From NCBI GenBank assembly GCA_019425655.1, contig NQWY01000006.1:1-42082 (forward strand): 42,082 nt of DNA, written 5' to 3'. Of the stretch, positions 25,872-34,550 are shown piece after piece. The notes below the pieces were generated by a model that ran no database searches, was not told where the DNA came from, and was given only the letters and a program-made list of their open reading frames with translations. The first letter of the stretch is position 1, and every line of letters begins with the position of its first letter. The DNA comes from Rhizophagus prolifer. Taxonomy: Eukaryota; Glomeromycota; Glomeromycetes; Glomerales; Glomeraceae. Both the position numbers and the translations under genes were made by a program.

Positions 25872-26819
25872 ATGAAGAAAATTGTATTTTTTGTGTCGGC
25901 ATTAGGCTCGATATTTACCTTTTCACAGAATTTAGGTTACGGAAATTCTGTTTCCCAATCATTATCCGGAGAAGTTAAAACTCAAACCAAATCAGCGGCA
26001 AAAGCAGAAAGTTGTAATGCCATTGTTATCAATGATACAGATGAAGAGAATGGTGTTTTCATCATCGGAAATGGTGGGCAAAAGGCGGCTGTTGATATTC
26101 CGATCGAAGCTAATCAAACGATTAAAATCAATAGTATCGTTGTAACGCTCTCCAGTAAATTTCCACCAACATTTGTCAATTTTGTTTTTTATAATAATAT
26201 TCTTTCCACTCCGGAAGATCCGGAAGACCCAAGAAGAAATATTCCGAACCAACAGATTCTGCAGATTACTGACAGCACTATCGAGTCTTATGAAGAAGTT
26301 GGCTATGAACCTTTGCATGAATTTGTTGTAAGAAAAATAAAAGTGAAGCTTGCAAATCCGATCCTTTTGAATGGGACAATGTCTGACGGAAGAATTTGGT
26401 TCGGAGTAAAGTCTGATGCTAATGCCTGGTCCACAACAGGTCATTTTGATACCGGCGAAGGAGTAATTGGAGAAAGCGTAGCAATGGGAGGTAATAATTT
26501 CGACTGGTTTCAGCTGGTGAATATGGAAGGTTTATATGAGCTTCAGGCGGAGTGTGATATTTTGAATGTTTCCGATGCTGATTTCAATTCTAAAATTGGA
26601 ATCTATCCGAATCCGGCTCAGGATTATTTCGAATTCAAGGGCTTAAGTGGAACTAAGATTGTTTCAACAAATATCTACTCAACTAATGGAAGTCTTATTA
26701 AATCAATTAGTTCCAATGATACTAAAATTAATATCAGTCATCTAAAAAATGGAGTTTATATTGTCCAGACTAAAACCGAAAACGGAAATACTTTTACCAA
26801 TAAGCTGATAAAAAAGTAA
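25872..26819 (+). CDS. T9SS-secreted protein of unknown function
   Basis: 315 aa from the ATG at 25872; the frame opens earlier, but only this start gives a terminal signal peptide (MKKIVFFVSALGSIFTFSQ). The middle is a beta-rich domain I do not recognise (IVINDTDEENGVFIIGNGG, DGRIWFGVKSDANAWSTTGH). The last ~75 residues are a type A sorting domain for the type IX secretion system (KIGIYPNPAQDYFEFKGLS ... GVYIVQTKTENG ... NKLIKK), so it is exported and attached to the cell surface or released. It follows the AraC-type regulator. Confidence 0.82.
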   Translation: MKKIVFFVSALGSIFTFSQNLGYGNSVSQSLSGEVKTQTKSAAKAESCNAIVINDTDEENGVFIIGNGGQKAAVDIPIEANQTIKINSIVVTLSSKFPPTFVNFVFYNNILSTPEDPEDPRRNIPNQQILQITDSTIESYEEVGYEPLHEFVVRKIKVKLANPILLNGTMSDGRIWFGVKSDANAWSTTGHFDTGEGVIGESVAMGGNNFDWFQLVNMEGLYELQAECDILNVSDADFNSKIGIYPNPAQDYFEFKGLSGTKIVSTNIYSTNGSLIKSISSNDTKINISHLKNGVYIVQTKTENGNTFTNKLIKK

Positions 26820-26840
26820 CTCATATTTTAAATTATTATA

Positions 26841-26869
26841 GAAGTCAGGAGTTTTCTTCTGACTTTTTT
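26841..26869 (+). terminator. rho-independent terminator
   Basis: AAGTCAGGA (26842-26850) pairs with TTCTGACTT (one G-T pair) and is followed by a T run. Confidence 0.75.
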
Positions 26870-26958
26870 GCAATTAATATTACATTATATCTATTTTTTG
26901 TGTAACAGAATTATTTAATTCGTTTAAAAATTCATAATTTGCAGAAAAATAATATTAT

Positions 26959-29637
26959 ATGAAAAAATATCTATTATTCTCTGTATTTGCTTTGCCGTTT
27001 TTGGGATTCAGTCAATGGTCAAAGGTCAGTAATTTTACAGGCAAACAAGTAAAAGAAGAGTTTGCAAATCTTCAGGAAAAACAGCTTTTTTCACTAAATA
27101 AAGATGCTTTGATTTCCAAATTGCAAAATGCGCCTCAAAAATTTTCAGGACAAAAAGGTATTGAAATTCTGATGCCTGATGAAAAAGGACAACTGCAAAA
27201 GTTCCAAGTATGGGAATATTCTAACTTCTCACCAGAGTTACAGGCTCAGTTCCCAAATATCAGATCGTACATGGGAATTGGGATTACAGATCCTACTGCA
27301 TATTTAAGATTCAGTATTTCTGATCTTGGAGTATCCTCAACAATGCTGAAAAGTGGCGGATCAAGTTTTATTGAACCCTATGCACAAGGTAGTAATGTAT
27401 ATGCCGCTTATGAGTCTACGTCCAGACTATTAGATGAAAAAGAGGCTTTTGTATGCAGTACTATGAATGAGATGGCTGACGAGGCAGATGTACATACTAC
27501 CGGAAAATCTAATAATCAGGTGTATAAAACTTTCAGACTGGCAATGTCTGCTCAGGCAGAATATTCTCAATATCACATTACAAGAGCTAATGCAGGATCA
27601 GCAACAGATGCAGAAAAGAAAGCTGTAGTGCTTGCGGCAATCAATAATACTGTGAATCGTGTCAACTCTCTCTATGAAAAAGATCTTGCCGTTCACTTTA
27701 ATTTGATTCCTAATAATTTGGATATCATTTATCTGGATGCAACAACAGATCCTTATACTACATCCGGATCATATAATTCACAGGTTCAATCTGCAATAAC
27801 ATCTGCAATAGGGGCTGCCAATTATGATATAGGACACCTTTTAGCCTATGACAGTCCAAATGGGAATGCAGGCTGTATTGGTTGTATCTGTACCAACAGC
27901 AGTAAGGGATCTGCTTTTACGTCACATTATATTCCAGTAAGCGATATTTTTGATATTGATTATGTTGCTCACGAAATGGGTCATCAGGTTGGAGCCAACC
28001 ATACACATACCTACAGTGGTTCAGAAGGATCCGGAGTGCAAGTGGAGGTAGGAAGTGGAAACACAATTATGGCTTATACCGGTATCACGGGCCAATATGA
28101 TACTCAGTTCAATTCTAATGATTTTTTCACTTATAGAAATATTCAGCAAATTCAAAATAATCTTGCGAATAAAGCATGTGCGGTTAATACACCCATAGTT
28201 AATACACCTCCTGTTGTAGATGCAGGTCCGGATGTAACTATTCCTATCAGTACGCCTTTTGTATTGAAAGGTACAGTTACTGATGCAGAAAATGACCCTA
28301 TGACTTATGTTTGGGAGCAAAATAATTCTGCTTCAGGAACTGCTCAGTTTACGACAGGCTCTTATGCTTCACCTACGAAAGCGGGAGGACCTAATTTCAA
28401 AATGTTTCCACCAAAATCAACAACTGTAAGATACTTTCCAGAATATGGGAAAGTTCTGGCTGGTGTTAATGCTACAAGATGGGAAGCTCTTTCCAGTGTG
28501 GCAAGAACACTTGATTTTACATTAACGGCAAGAGATAACTCTCCGAATGGTCAGCAAACACAGACTGATGCTATGAAAATTACTGTTAGTGCTGCAGCTG
28601 GACCATTTGTAGTAACAGCACCAGTATTTGGAGATGCGCTTACATCTGGTAATACTTATAACGTTAAGTGGAATGTTGCCAATACCAATGTTGCTCCGGT
28701 AAATACTACAACCGTTAATATTAAATTATCAACAGACGGAGGTAAAACTTGGAGCACTATTGCTGCAAATACTGCAAATGATGGTGATGAGACGGTTACA
28801 ATTCCTGCAGGATCTACAACAGCGAATGCTTATATAATGATTGAAGCTGTAAACAACATTTATTTTGCAATGAGTTCCAGTTTTGTTATCGATTACAGCG
28901 TGAACGGAGAAGTTTGTAATACTTACAGTTATACAGGTCCGGCTGTTGATATCAATGATGGGACGGGAACTACAAGCGGTCCAATTTCTTCACCACAAGT
29001 ATTAGTTCCGATCAATGTTGCGGATAGCGGTGTTATTACAAAAATAAGAGTTAAACCAATTATTGAACATCCAAGAACGAGCCAGATTGTAGTTGGAATA
29101 GAAGGTCCGTTGGGACAGACGGCTTGGCTATGGAATAGAAAATGTACAAGTTCCGGAATTAACGCTACTTTTAGCGATGAAGGTTCAGCTTATGTCTGCG
29201 CTTCTCCAATTTCTGGAACAGTAAAACCTGACGAAGCTCTTAATATTTTTAAAGGAAACGATACTAAAGGTACTTGGAACCTATTTGCATCTGATAATGT
29301 AAGAAATCTTGCTGGTAAAATTACTAGCTGGTCTTTAGAGCTTTGTACAAGAGATTCTCAAGCATTGGCGGTAAACGAAAGTGCTTTCAATTCTAATAAT
29401 ATTAAAGTTTATCCTAATCCTTCAAATGGAAACTTCTTTATCAAATCCAAAGATCTTGGCGGAAATGCCAATGTGACTATCTATGATATGAATGGTAGAG
29501 TAGTTCACAACTCAGGTTTCAATGTAATAACTGGCGAGTCAACAAATGAATTCAATGTTAATTTGACGAAAGGTGTTTACTTATTGAAAGTAACTTCTCC
29601 AAAAGCTAATTATACTCAAAAATTAATCATCAAATAG
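26959..29637 (+). CDS. T9SS-secreted reprolysin-like (M12B) metalloprotease with P-domain
   Basis: 892 aa. The signal peptide is MKKYLLFSVFALPFLGFSQ. Residues ~20-185 look like a propeptide. The metzincin site HEMGHQVGANH gives H338, E339, H342 and H348, with a Met-turn at TIMAYTG (~372). Immunoglobulin-like PKD/fibronectin regions (~405-645) follow, then a proprotein-convertase P-domain (~655-805; CNTYSYTGPAVDINDGTG, FKGNDTKGTWNLFASDN), and the T9SS type A sorting domain (~818-892; VYPNPSNGNFFIKS, KLIIK). It is probably an extracellular or surface protease. A terminator follows. Confidence 0.92.
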   Translation: MKKYLLFSVFALPFLGFSQWSKVSNFTGKQVKEEFANLQEKQLFSLNKDALISKLQNAPQKFSGQKGIEILMPDEKGQLQKFQVWEYSNFSPELQAQFPNIRSYMGIGITDPTAYLRFSISDLGVSSTMLKSGGSSFIEPYAQGSNVYAAYESTSRLLDEKEAFVCSTMNEMADEADVHTTGKSNNQVYKTFRLAMSAQAEYSQYHITRANAGSATDAEKKAVVLAAINNTVNRVNSLYEKDLAVHFNLIPNNLDIIYLDATTDPYTTSGSYNSQVQSAITSAIGAANYDIGHLLAYDSPNGNAGCIGCICTNSSKGSAFTSHYIPVSDIFDIDYVAHEMGHQVGANHTHTYSGSEGSGVQVEVGSGNTIMAYTGITGQYDTQFNSNDFFTYRNIQQIQNNLANKACAVNTPIVNTPPVVDAGPDVTIPISTPFVLKGTVTDAENDPMTYVWEQNNSASGTAQFTTGSYASPTKAGGPNFKMFPPKSTTVRYFPEYGKVLAGVNATRWEALSSVARTLDFTLTARDNSPNGQQTQTDAMKITVSAAAGPFVVTAPVFGDALTSGNTYNVKWNVANTNVAPVNTTTVNIKLSTDGGKTWSTIAANTANDGDETVTIPAGSTTANAYIMIEAVNNIYFAMSSSFVIDYSVNGEVCNTYSYTGPAVDINDGTGTTSGPISSPQVLVPINVADSGVITKIRVKPIIEHPRTSQIVVGIEGPLGQTAWLWNRKCTSSGINATFSDEGSAYVCASPISGTVKPDEALNIFKGNDTKGTWNLFASDNVRNLAGKITSWSLELCTRDSQALAVNESAFNSNNIKVYPNPSNGNFFIKSKDLGGNANVTIYDMNGRVVHNSGFNVITGESTNEFNVNLTKGVYLLKVTSPKANYTQKLIIK

Positions 29638-29657
29638 TCTTGATTAATTATAATTTT

Positions 29658-29686
29658 TAAAGCCGATCATCACTGATCGGCTTTTG
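29658..29686 (+). terminator. rho-independent terminator
   Basis: AAAGCCGATCA (29659-29669) pairs perfectly with TGATCGGCTTT (29674-29684) over a TCAC loop, with a T following. Confidence 0.85.
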
Positions 29687-29761
29687 TTATTTTGAGAATA
29701 GAATTTTATTTAATCCTTTCAATAAAATATATTAAATTGCTAATATTTAAAAAGTAAAACT

Positions 29762-30553
29762 ATGTACTCACAAATAGAGATAGATGCTCAGTTCGATGGA
29801 AAACTGCAACTGATTTACCTGAACCAGCCCGGAAGTTATAACAGTCTTACCCAAGTGATGCTTGGAGAATTGCGGAATGCAGTTCACAAATTCAGCAATG
29901 ACGGTAATGTGAGATGTATTGCAATTGCTGGGAAAGGAAAAGCTTTTTGCGCCGGTCAGAACCTGAAGGAAGCTTTGGGTTTCGATGAGGATGATAGAAC
30001 AATCCAGAGATTTGTGATCGAATATTATAATCCCTTGGTTCTTGAAATTGTTAAGTGTAAAAAACCGGTTATAGCTTTGGTCAACGGACCTGCAGTTGGA
30101 GCAGGTGCAATGCTGGCTTCGATATGTGATTTTACTTTGGCGACAGAAAGCTCTTATTTCTCTTTTGCTTTTGCCAATATCGGTTTGATTCCTGATACTG
30201 CCGGGACATATTATCTACCCAAATTAGTAGGAAGGCAATTAGCAAGTTATTTGTCTTTCACGGGTAAAAAGGTTCCTGCAACAGAAGCTAAAAAAATTGG
30301 TCTGGTTGCTGATGTCTTTGCAGATTCGGAATTTGTGGAGAAATCTATGGAAGTTTTGACTCAGCTTTCCCATGCTGCAACAACAGCTCTTTATTTGACC
30401 AAAAAAGCTTTTAATAAATCTTACAACTTTACATTGAACGAACAACTGGACTATGAATCCATTATCCAGCAAGATGCAGCAGAAACCGAAGATTTCAAGG
30501 AAGGTGTTGCCGCTTTCATCGAGAAACGTTTGCCAAATTACAAAGGGAAATAA
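29762..30553 (+). CDS. paaG: enoyl-CoA hydratase/isomerase, PaaG-like
   Basis: 263-aa crotonase-fold enzyme. The oxyanion-hole loops are AFCAGQNL (61-68) and NGPAVGAGAML (108-118). The block NIGLIPDTAGTYYLPKLVG carries D145 at the place of the catalytic Asp of PaaG (1,2-epoxyphenylacetyl-CoA isomerase). Glutamates of typical hydratases are not obvious, which favours isomerase. The following gene is PaaI-like, which supports the assignment. Other paa genes (ring epoxidase, paaZ) are not in this window, so it may also work in fatty-acid metabolism. Confidence 0.75.
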   Translation: MYSQIEIDAQFDGKLQLIYLNQPGSYNSLTQVMLGELRNAVHKFSNDGNVRCIAIAGKGKAFCAGQNLKEALGFDEDDRTIQRFVIEYYNPLVLEIVKCKKPVIALVNGPAVGAGAMLASICDFTLATESSYFSFAFANIGLIPDTAGTYYLPKLVGRQLASYLSFTGKKVPATEAKKIGLVADVFADSEFVEKSMEVLTQLSHAATTALYLTKKAFNKSYNFTLNEQLDYESIIQQDAAETEDFKEGVAAFIEKRLPNYKGK

Positions 30554-30628
30554 GTTTGAATGTTTGAGAATCGGAGAACTTTAGAGATTAAAGAAATTTA
30601 ATCATTTATCAATCATCAAGTATAATTT

Positions 30629-31051
30629 ATGAATGCTCGCGAAACGGCGGAATATATGTTTGAGAAAGATTTGTTTTCTCAATGGCTCGGAATTGAACTG
30701 ACCGAAATCAAAGATAATTACTGTCTTATAAAAATGCCAGTCAAATCGGAGATGATTAATGGACTTGGAACTGTTCACGGCGGCGTTACATTTGCTTTTG
30801 CAGATTCGGCGTTGGCGTTTTCTTCCAACAATAGTGGTGAAGCCGCGGTGGCGCTCAATTGTTATATCAATTTCACAAAAGCTGCAAAAAATGGCGATGT
30901 TCTAACTGCTGAAAGTATCCTTTTGAACGATACTAGGAAAACGGCTATTTATGATATTACAATCAAGAATCAGAATGATGAGGTTATAGCAGGTTTCCGT
31001 GGTACGGTTTATAAAATTGGTAAGAAAGTTACGGAACTTAAAGTTTTATAA
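30629..31051 (+). CDS. paaI: hotdog-fold acyl-CoA thioesterase, PaaI-like
   Basis: 140 aa. The hotdog signature GLGTVHGGVTFAFADSALAF carries H50-G-G and D59, the position of the catalytic Asp in PaaI. The domain spans almost the whole protein. PaaI hydrolyses dead-end phenylacetyl-CoA thioesters; whether that is so here depends on the rest of the pathway elsewhere. It lies 75 bases after paaG in the same direction. Confidence 0.8.
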   Translation: MNARETAEYMFEKDLFSQWLGIELTEIKDNYCLIKMPVKSEMINGLGTVHGGVTFAFADSALAFSSNNSGEAAVALNCYINFTKAAKNGDVLTAESILLNDTRKTAIYDITIKNQNDEVIAGFRGTVYKIGKKVTELKVL

Positions 31052-31082
31052 GAAAATAAAATGTAAAAACTTCAAAATTTAT

Positions 31083-31122
31083 TTTGGAGTTTTAAAATAA
31101 ATTATAACTTTGTAATTCAAAG
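31083..31122 (+). promoter_or_regulatory. promoter with overlapping palindromic operator (site 1)
   Basis: TTTG (31083-31086), 18 bases, then TAACTTTG (31105-31112) fit the Bacteroidota -33/-7 consensus. The palindrome CTTTG-TAATT-CAAAG (31108-31122) covers the end of the -7 element and the probable start of transcription. The same 15-mer occurs once more at 32058-32072. A repressor, perhaps the winged-helix protein of this unit, is the inferred ligand. Confidence 0.65.
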
Positions 31123-31130
31123 TTCTTTTT

Positions 31131-31748
31131 ATGGAATCGAAAAATTACCAAGATGAATTAGCACATATCCGTCAAATGATGGAGCGCAGTTCGAGATTTA
31201 TTTCATTGAGTGGCTTGTCCGGTGTTGTTGCAGGCATTGTTGCGCTTCTGGGTTCCATTTATGTTTACTTCATTTTCCAGAGAGAAGGTGTTGATTATTT
31301 TGATGGAGAAAGAAACATTTATACGCCAGCTTTAGCTCAGGAACTGTTCTTTGTTGCTTTGGTAATTTTGGTCTTGGCAATTTCCAGCGGTTATATTTTC
31401 ACAGCAAGAAAGAGTAAAAAGAAAAACCTGAAAGTTTGGGATTCTATTACCAAAAGACTCTTAGCCAACTTTGCAATTCCATTAGTTACAGGCGGATTTT
31501 TTTGCATTGCGCTTTGGTATCATCATTATTTTCCTTTAATTGCGCCGTCAATGCTCATTTTTTATGGATTAGGTTTGATTAATGCTGAAAGATATACCTT
31601 AAGTGATGTTAAATATCTTGGAATCTGCGAAGTCATTTTAGGAATAATTGCATTATTTTGGTTGGGTTGGGGATTGATTTTTTGGGCGGTAGGTTTTGGA
31701 TTTCTGCATATTTTTTATGGGATTTTGATGTATAGAAAGTATGATTAA
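31131..31748 (+). CDS. integral membrane protein of unknown function
   Basis: 205 aa with about five predicted membrane helices (near 22-45, 70-91, 110-130, 133-150 and 160-198) and a hydrophilic N-terminus MESKNYQDELAHIRQMMERS. A charged cytoplasmic loop lies near 92-105. I recognise the style of a Flavobacteriia protein found directly upstream of a small winged-helix regulator but know no function. It begins 18 bases after a good -7 element with a palindrome over it, and the regulator frame opens right after it. Confidence 0.8.
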   Translation: MESKNYQDELAHIRQMMERSSRFISLSGLSGVVAGIVALLGSIYVYFIFQREGVDYFDGERNIYTPALAQELFFVALVILVLAISSGYIFTARKSKKKNLKVWDSITKRLLANFAIPLVTGGFFCIALWYHHYFPLIAPSMLIFYGLGLINAERYTLSDVKYLGICEVILGIIALFWLGWGLIFWAVGFGFLHIFYGILMYRKYD

Positions 31749-31790
31749 CCTTTTTAATGACTCAACAAAGAATTCGAAAGCCGTGTAAGA

Positions 31791-32033
31791 TTGGGCATTA
31801 TGTCCGTTCTGATGGTCAACGACTGGGTTGATTTTACCGAAATGAAAAATCTGCTGAATGCCACTGATGGAAATCTGGCAAGTCACAGTTCCGCTCTCGA
31901 AAAAGCTGAATATATAGAAATCAAAAAAGAATTCGTAGGCAAAAAGCCAAAAACATCTTATCGTGTCACACAAAAGGGTAGAGATGCTTTCAAAGAACAT
32001 ATCAATAACTTAGAGAAACTGTTAGGAAGATAA
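31791..32033 (+). CDS. winged-helix transcriptional regulator (HTH_34-like), 5' end irregular
   Basis: A small DNA-binding protein: VNDWVDFTEMKNLLNATDGN, HSSALEKAEYIEIKKEFVGK, then TSYRVTQKGRDAFKEHINNL form helix-turn-helix plus wing. From 31791 (TTG) it has 80 aa. The frame stays open upstream to 31761 and reads LNKEFESRVR, which looks like the true N-terminus, but no ATG is in that frame. The only nearby ATG, 31757, is out of frame, ending in a TGA after 24 further codons. So a small indel at the start, a sequencing error, or genuine TTG initiation is possible. It is likely the regulator of this module, acting on the two CTTTGTAATTCAAAG sites. Confidence 0.72.
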   Translation: MGIMSVLMVNDWVDFTEMKNLLNATDGNLASHSSALEKAEYIEIKKEFVGKKPKTSYRVTQKGRDAFKEHINNLEKLLGR

Positions 32034-32054
32034 CTCTCGATTTTTTTTGAAAAT

Positions 32055-32072
32055 TAACTTTGTAATTCAAAG
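32055..32072 (+). promoter_or_regulatory. -7 element with palindromic operator (site 2)
   Basis: TAACTTTG (32055-32062) fits the -7 consensus and the palindrome CTTTGTAATTCAAAG (32058-32072) overlaps it exactly as at 31108. No TTTG is present at the -33 distance, unlike site 1. It lies downstream of the regulator and upstream of the membrane protein at 32227, separated from it by a MITE-like element. Confidence 0.6.
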
Positions 32073-32087
32073 AACTTTATGATTAAT

Positions 32088-32197
32088 AACCACAAAGAAC
32101 ACAAATGTCTTCACAAAGTGCACGATTGAAAGCTTTCAATTTTATAAATACGAATAAAAAATAGTGCTCTTTGTGCAAAAACCTTGTGCTCCTTGTG
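32088..32197. mobile_element. MITE-like palindromic element, copy B
   Basis: The left end, AACCACAAAGAACACAAATG and on through CACAAAGTGCAC, is inverted at the right end (GTGCTCTTTGTGC ... CTTGTGCTCCTTGTGTT) with a few mismatches. The centre has a perfect 16-bp palindrome ATTGAAAGCTTTCAAT (32125-32140). No protein is encoded. It occupies the leader of the next gene. It shares its outer motif with the element at 12009. I recall CACAAAG-type palindromic elements as common in Chryseobacterium relatives. Confidence 0.55.
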
Positions 32198-32226
32198 TTA
32201 AAAAACAATTAAAAACATCTATCATT

Positions 32227-33618
32227 ATGAAAAAACATCATTTAATCTTCATCACAGTTTTGGCAGTTATCATTCTCTTTTACAAAGAATACATTGCGCT
32301 CAATCTGGGAATCTTCGGGATTTTCCTGAGCATTCTGACTTACATTCAAACTAAAACAGAATTCAAGAACCGAACATTTCTCACACTTTTTGTAACCTCT
32401 ATTTTCTCATCATTAGCTTTTGCCTGGTTTGGTGATGCTATATCGTTTGTTGCTGTTTTCATCTCACTTTTTTTATTGAGATTCAGAGGAACTTATCCGA
32501 AACTAAAACCATTTCTATATATTGAAGTTCTATTGTTGAATCTCTTCACATTCTTGGGAAGAGTTTTCAACATAGAGCAATGGTACGAGAAATCCAGAGA
32601 GAGAAGTTTTGCAAAAAAACTCATCGCCATTGTTCTCATCCCTGCGTTTTTTATCACAATTTTCTTTTTCATTTACGCTTTTGGGAGTGACCATTTTGCT
32701 AATATATTTAAAGATTCTGAGCTTGAGTTTCAGCCTTTAACTTTTATTGTTTTGGCAATTGCCGGATTTTATATCGGTTTTATTTTCTGGAATTTCGGAG
32801 TGGAAAGATTTATTTTCAAACAAAACAGATATTTGAATGATGATTTTTCTGGCTTAGTCAAAATTCAAAAACCAACATTTTCTTTCCTGGATATCGATTC
32901 CGAAAGGACCAGCGGATTGATTTCTTTTTCTGCGCTTAATATTTTGCTGTTGATTTTCATTGTCACTTACAATTACGAACAGTTTTTCGAAATCACAAAA
33001 TCGGCCGATAGCTTGAGTGCTGAAACGCACGAACGTGTCAACGCTGTGATAATGTCCATCGTGATGGCGATTCTCGTCATACTATTTTATTTCAAAAAAG
33101 GATTTAATTTTGATGAAAAAGCAAAATCACTTAAGATTTCAGCTAAAATCTGGATTGTTCTGAATGCTGTTTTGGTCATCTCAGCTTCCCTTAAAAATTC
33201 AGAATACATCATCAATTATGGTTTGACTTACAAACGTCTCGGTGTTTATGCTTTCCTGGCAATGGCTTTGATCGGATTGATTTTTACTTTCATTAAGATC
33301 CAAAAAAGGAAGACCAATGCGTTTCTTTTCAACAAAATGTTTTGGGCGTGTTATGGCTTGATTTTGGTTTGCAGTTACGTCAATTGGGGTGGAATTATCA
33401 CTGTAAACAATATCAAAAGAAAGGATTTTGCCGACAATTACCACCTCGTTTCCATCAATTACAATGAGAAAACTTTGCTGGACTATGCTGAGAAAACCGG
33501 AAATCTCGAAATGAAAAATAAACTCCAGGAAAGAATTATGTCTTATCAAAAAGAAACTTTTCTTTCAAAAATCTTATATTATGAAACAATTAATATCGAA
33601 AAACCAAAAAGTAAATAG
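32227..33618 (+). CDS. polytopic membrane protein, DUF4173/DUF4153-type
   Basis: 463 aa from the ATG at 32227 (MKKHHLIFITVLAVIILFYK); the longer frame from 32164 reads out of the mobile-element-like repeat and is rejected. About ten to eleven hydrophobic helices fill residues 5-400, including VLIPAFFITIFFFIYAFGSD, followed by a ~60-residue polar tail with WGGIITVNNIKRKDFADNYH. This fits a DUF4173-like family from memory. Function unknown. The start of the next gene lies 38 bases inside the end of this one, suggesting translational coupling. Confidence 0.75.
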   Translation: MKKHHLIFITVLAVIILFYKEYIALNLGIFGIFLSILTYIQTKTEFKNRTFLTLFVTSIFSSLAFAWFGDAISFVAVFISLFLLRFRGTYPKLKPFLYIEVLLLNLFTFLGRVFNIEQWYEKSRERSFAKKLIAIVLIPAFFITIFFFIYAFGSDHFANIFKDSELEFQPLTFIVLAIAGFYIGFIFWNFGVERFIFKQNRYLNDDFSGLVKIQKPTFSFLDIDSERTSGLISFSALNILLLIFIVTYNYEQFFEITKSADSLSAETHERVNAVIMSIVMAILVILFYFKKGFNFDEKAKSLKISAKIWIVLNAVLVISASLKNSEYIINYGLTYKRLGVYAFLAMALIGLIFTFIKIQKRKTNAFLFNKMFWACYGLILVCSYVNWGGIITVNNIKRKDFADNYHLVSINYNEKTLLDYAEKTGNLEMKNKLQERIMSYQKETFLSKILYYETINIEKPKSK

Positions 33619-34078
33619 TTTAAAATATTTGGCATTAATTCCACTGTTTTTGGTCGCCTGTAAAAAAGAACCGGAAATCAAAGAACAGAAAGTAGATACT
33701 GTTACCACAATTGAAAAACCGGTGGATTCACTATCAACCATTTTGAAGACCGAAAAAGAATCGAATCAAAATATCGTAACCGTCGACGCATCAAAAATGC
33801 CAATTCGTCTCAATCTCCAAATCAAAAATCCGGATGACCAACTGATTTTAAAATTAGAAAATCTCAACCAAGCCAAAATCAATGGTTACATCAAAACAGA
33901 AAAGCCAATGAATTTGAGATTCAATCAAATCCGAATGCCGGACAATACCTTCGACGGACCATTTGGACAAACTATAGAATATGAAACCAAACAAAAAGGC
34001 GAGTACTGGCTGATATTGGCCAAAAGCAATATGGCAGAAGGCACGCCGGTCGGTAAGTTTTTTGTCAAAATAGAATAA
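33581..34078 (+). CDS. hypothetical lipoprotein overlapping the DUF4173-type gene
   Basis: 165 aa. A lipoprotein signal (YLALIPLFLVACKK, Cys27) is preceded by a long positively charged N-region. The mature part has a Lys/Glu linker and then a domain of strands (IRLNLQIKNPDDQLILKLEN, YWLILAKSN) with no recognised family. The overlap with the upstream membrane protein gene suggests they act together in the envelope. Confidence 0.75.
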   Translation: MKQLISKNQKVNSLKYLALIPLFLVACKKEPEIKEQKVDTVTTIEKPVDSLSTILKTEKESNQNIVTVDASKMPIRLNLQIKNPDDQLILKLENLNQAKINGYIKTEKPMNLRFNQIRMPDNTFDGPFGQTIEYETKQKGEYWLILAKSNMAEGTPVGKFFVKIE

Positions 34079-34080
34079 AC

Positions 34081-34110
34081 AAAAAAGAATCTCACGTGAG
34101 ATTCTTTTTT
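34081..34110. terminator. perfect 30-bp palindrome, bidirectional terminator
   Basis: The half AAAAAAGAATCTCAC is repeated exactly in inverse, with A and T runs at the edges. It ends the rightward lipoprotein unit and the leftward aroQ gene, whose stop codon overlaps it. Confidence 0.85.
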
Positions 34111-34516
34111 ATTTTAAACTTTGGATTGCTAATTTATAGCCTTTCATCCCAAATCCGGAAATCACAGCATCACAACTTTCCGCGGTTACGGATTTTTTTC
34201 GGAATTCTTCACGTTTGTAGATATTGCTGATGTGAACTTCAACTTTAGGTTTGCCAATGTTCTTAAGGCAATCTGAAATCGCATAAGAATAATGGGTAAA
34301 AGCACCTGGATTAATAACCACAGCTTCGAAATCATCTTCCTGCAAACGATTGATTAATTCTCCCTCAATATTGGATTGGTAATACAAAATTTCGTCAGTG
34401 TTAAATTCTGTTCTTAGTTCGTTCAGATAATCTTCCATAGAAACAGAGCCGTAGATTTCTGGTTCACGTGTTCCAAGTAAGTTAAGATTAGGTCCGTTGA
34501 TGATTAGGATTGTCAT
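34109..34516 (-). CDS. aroQ: type II 3-dehydroquinate dehydratase
   Basis: Third step of the shikimate pathway, 3-dehydroquinate to 3-dehydroshikimate. The protein has 135 aa (usual ~140). NGPNLNLLGTREPEIYG carries R17 and Y22 of the active site; NPGAFTHYSYAI gives N69 and H75; KVEVHISNIY gives H95. A minus-strand -7 element, TATATTTG (34533-34540 on the plus strand as CAAATATA), lies just upstream. The three-helix dodecamer-type family is inferred from the sequence. Confidence 0.95.
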   Translation of the reverse strand: MTILIINGPNLNLLGTREPEIYGSVSMEDYLNELRTEFNTDEILYYQSNIEGELINRLQEDDFEAVVINPGAFTHYSYAISDCLKNIGKPKVEVHISNIYKREEFRKKSVTAESCDAVISGFGMKGYKLAIQSLK

Positions 34517-34550
34517 AGTTTCAAATAATGATCAAATATAATAAAAATAA

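Noticed and set aside
32164-32226. Longer N-terminus of the DUF4173-type protein
   Set aside because: These codons derive from the right end of the MITE-like element; the signal-like helix begins at 32227.
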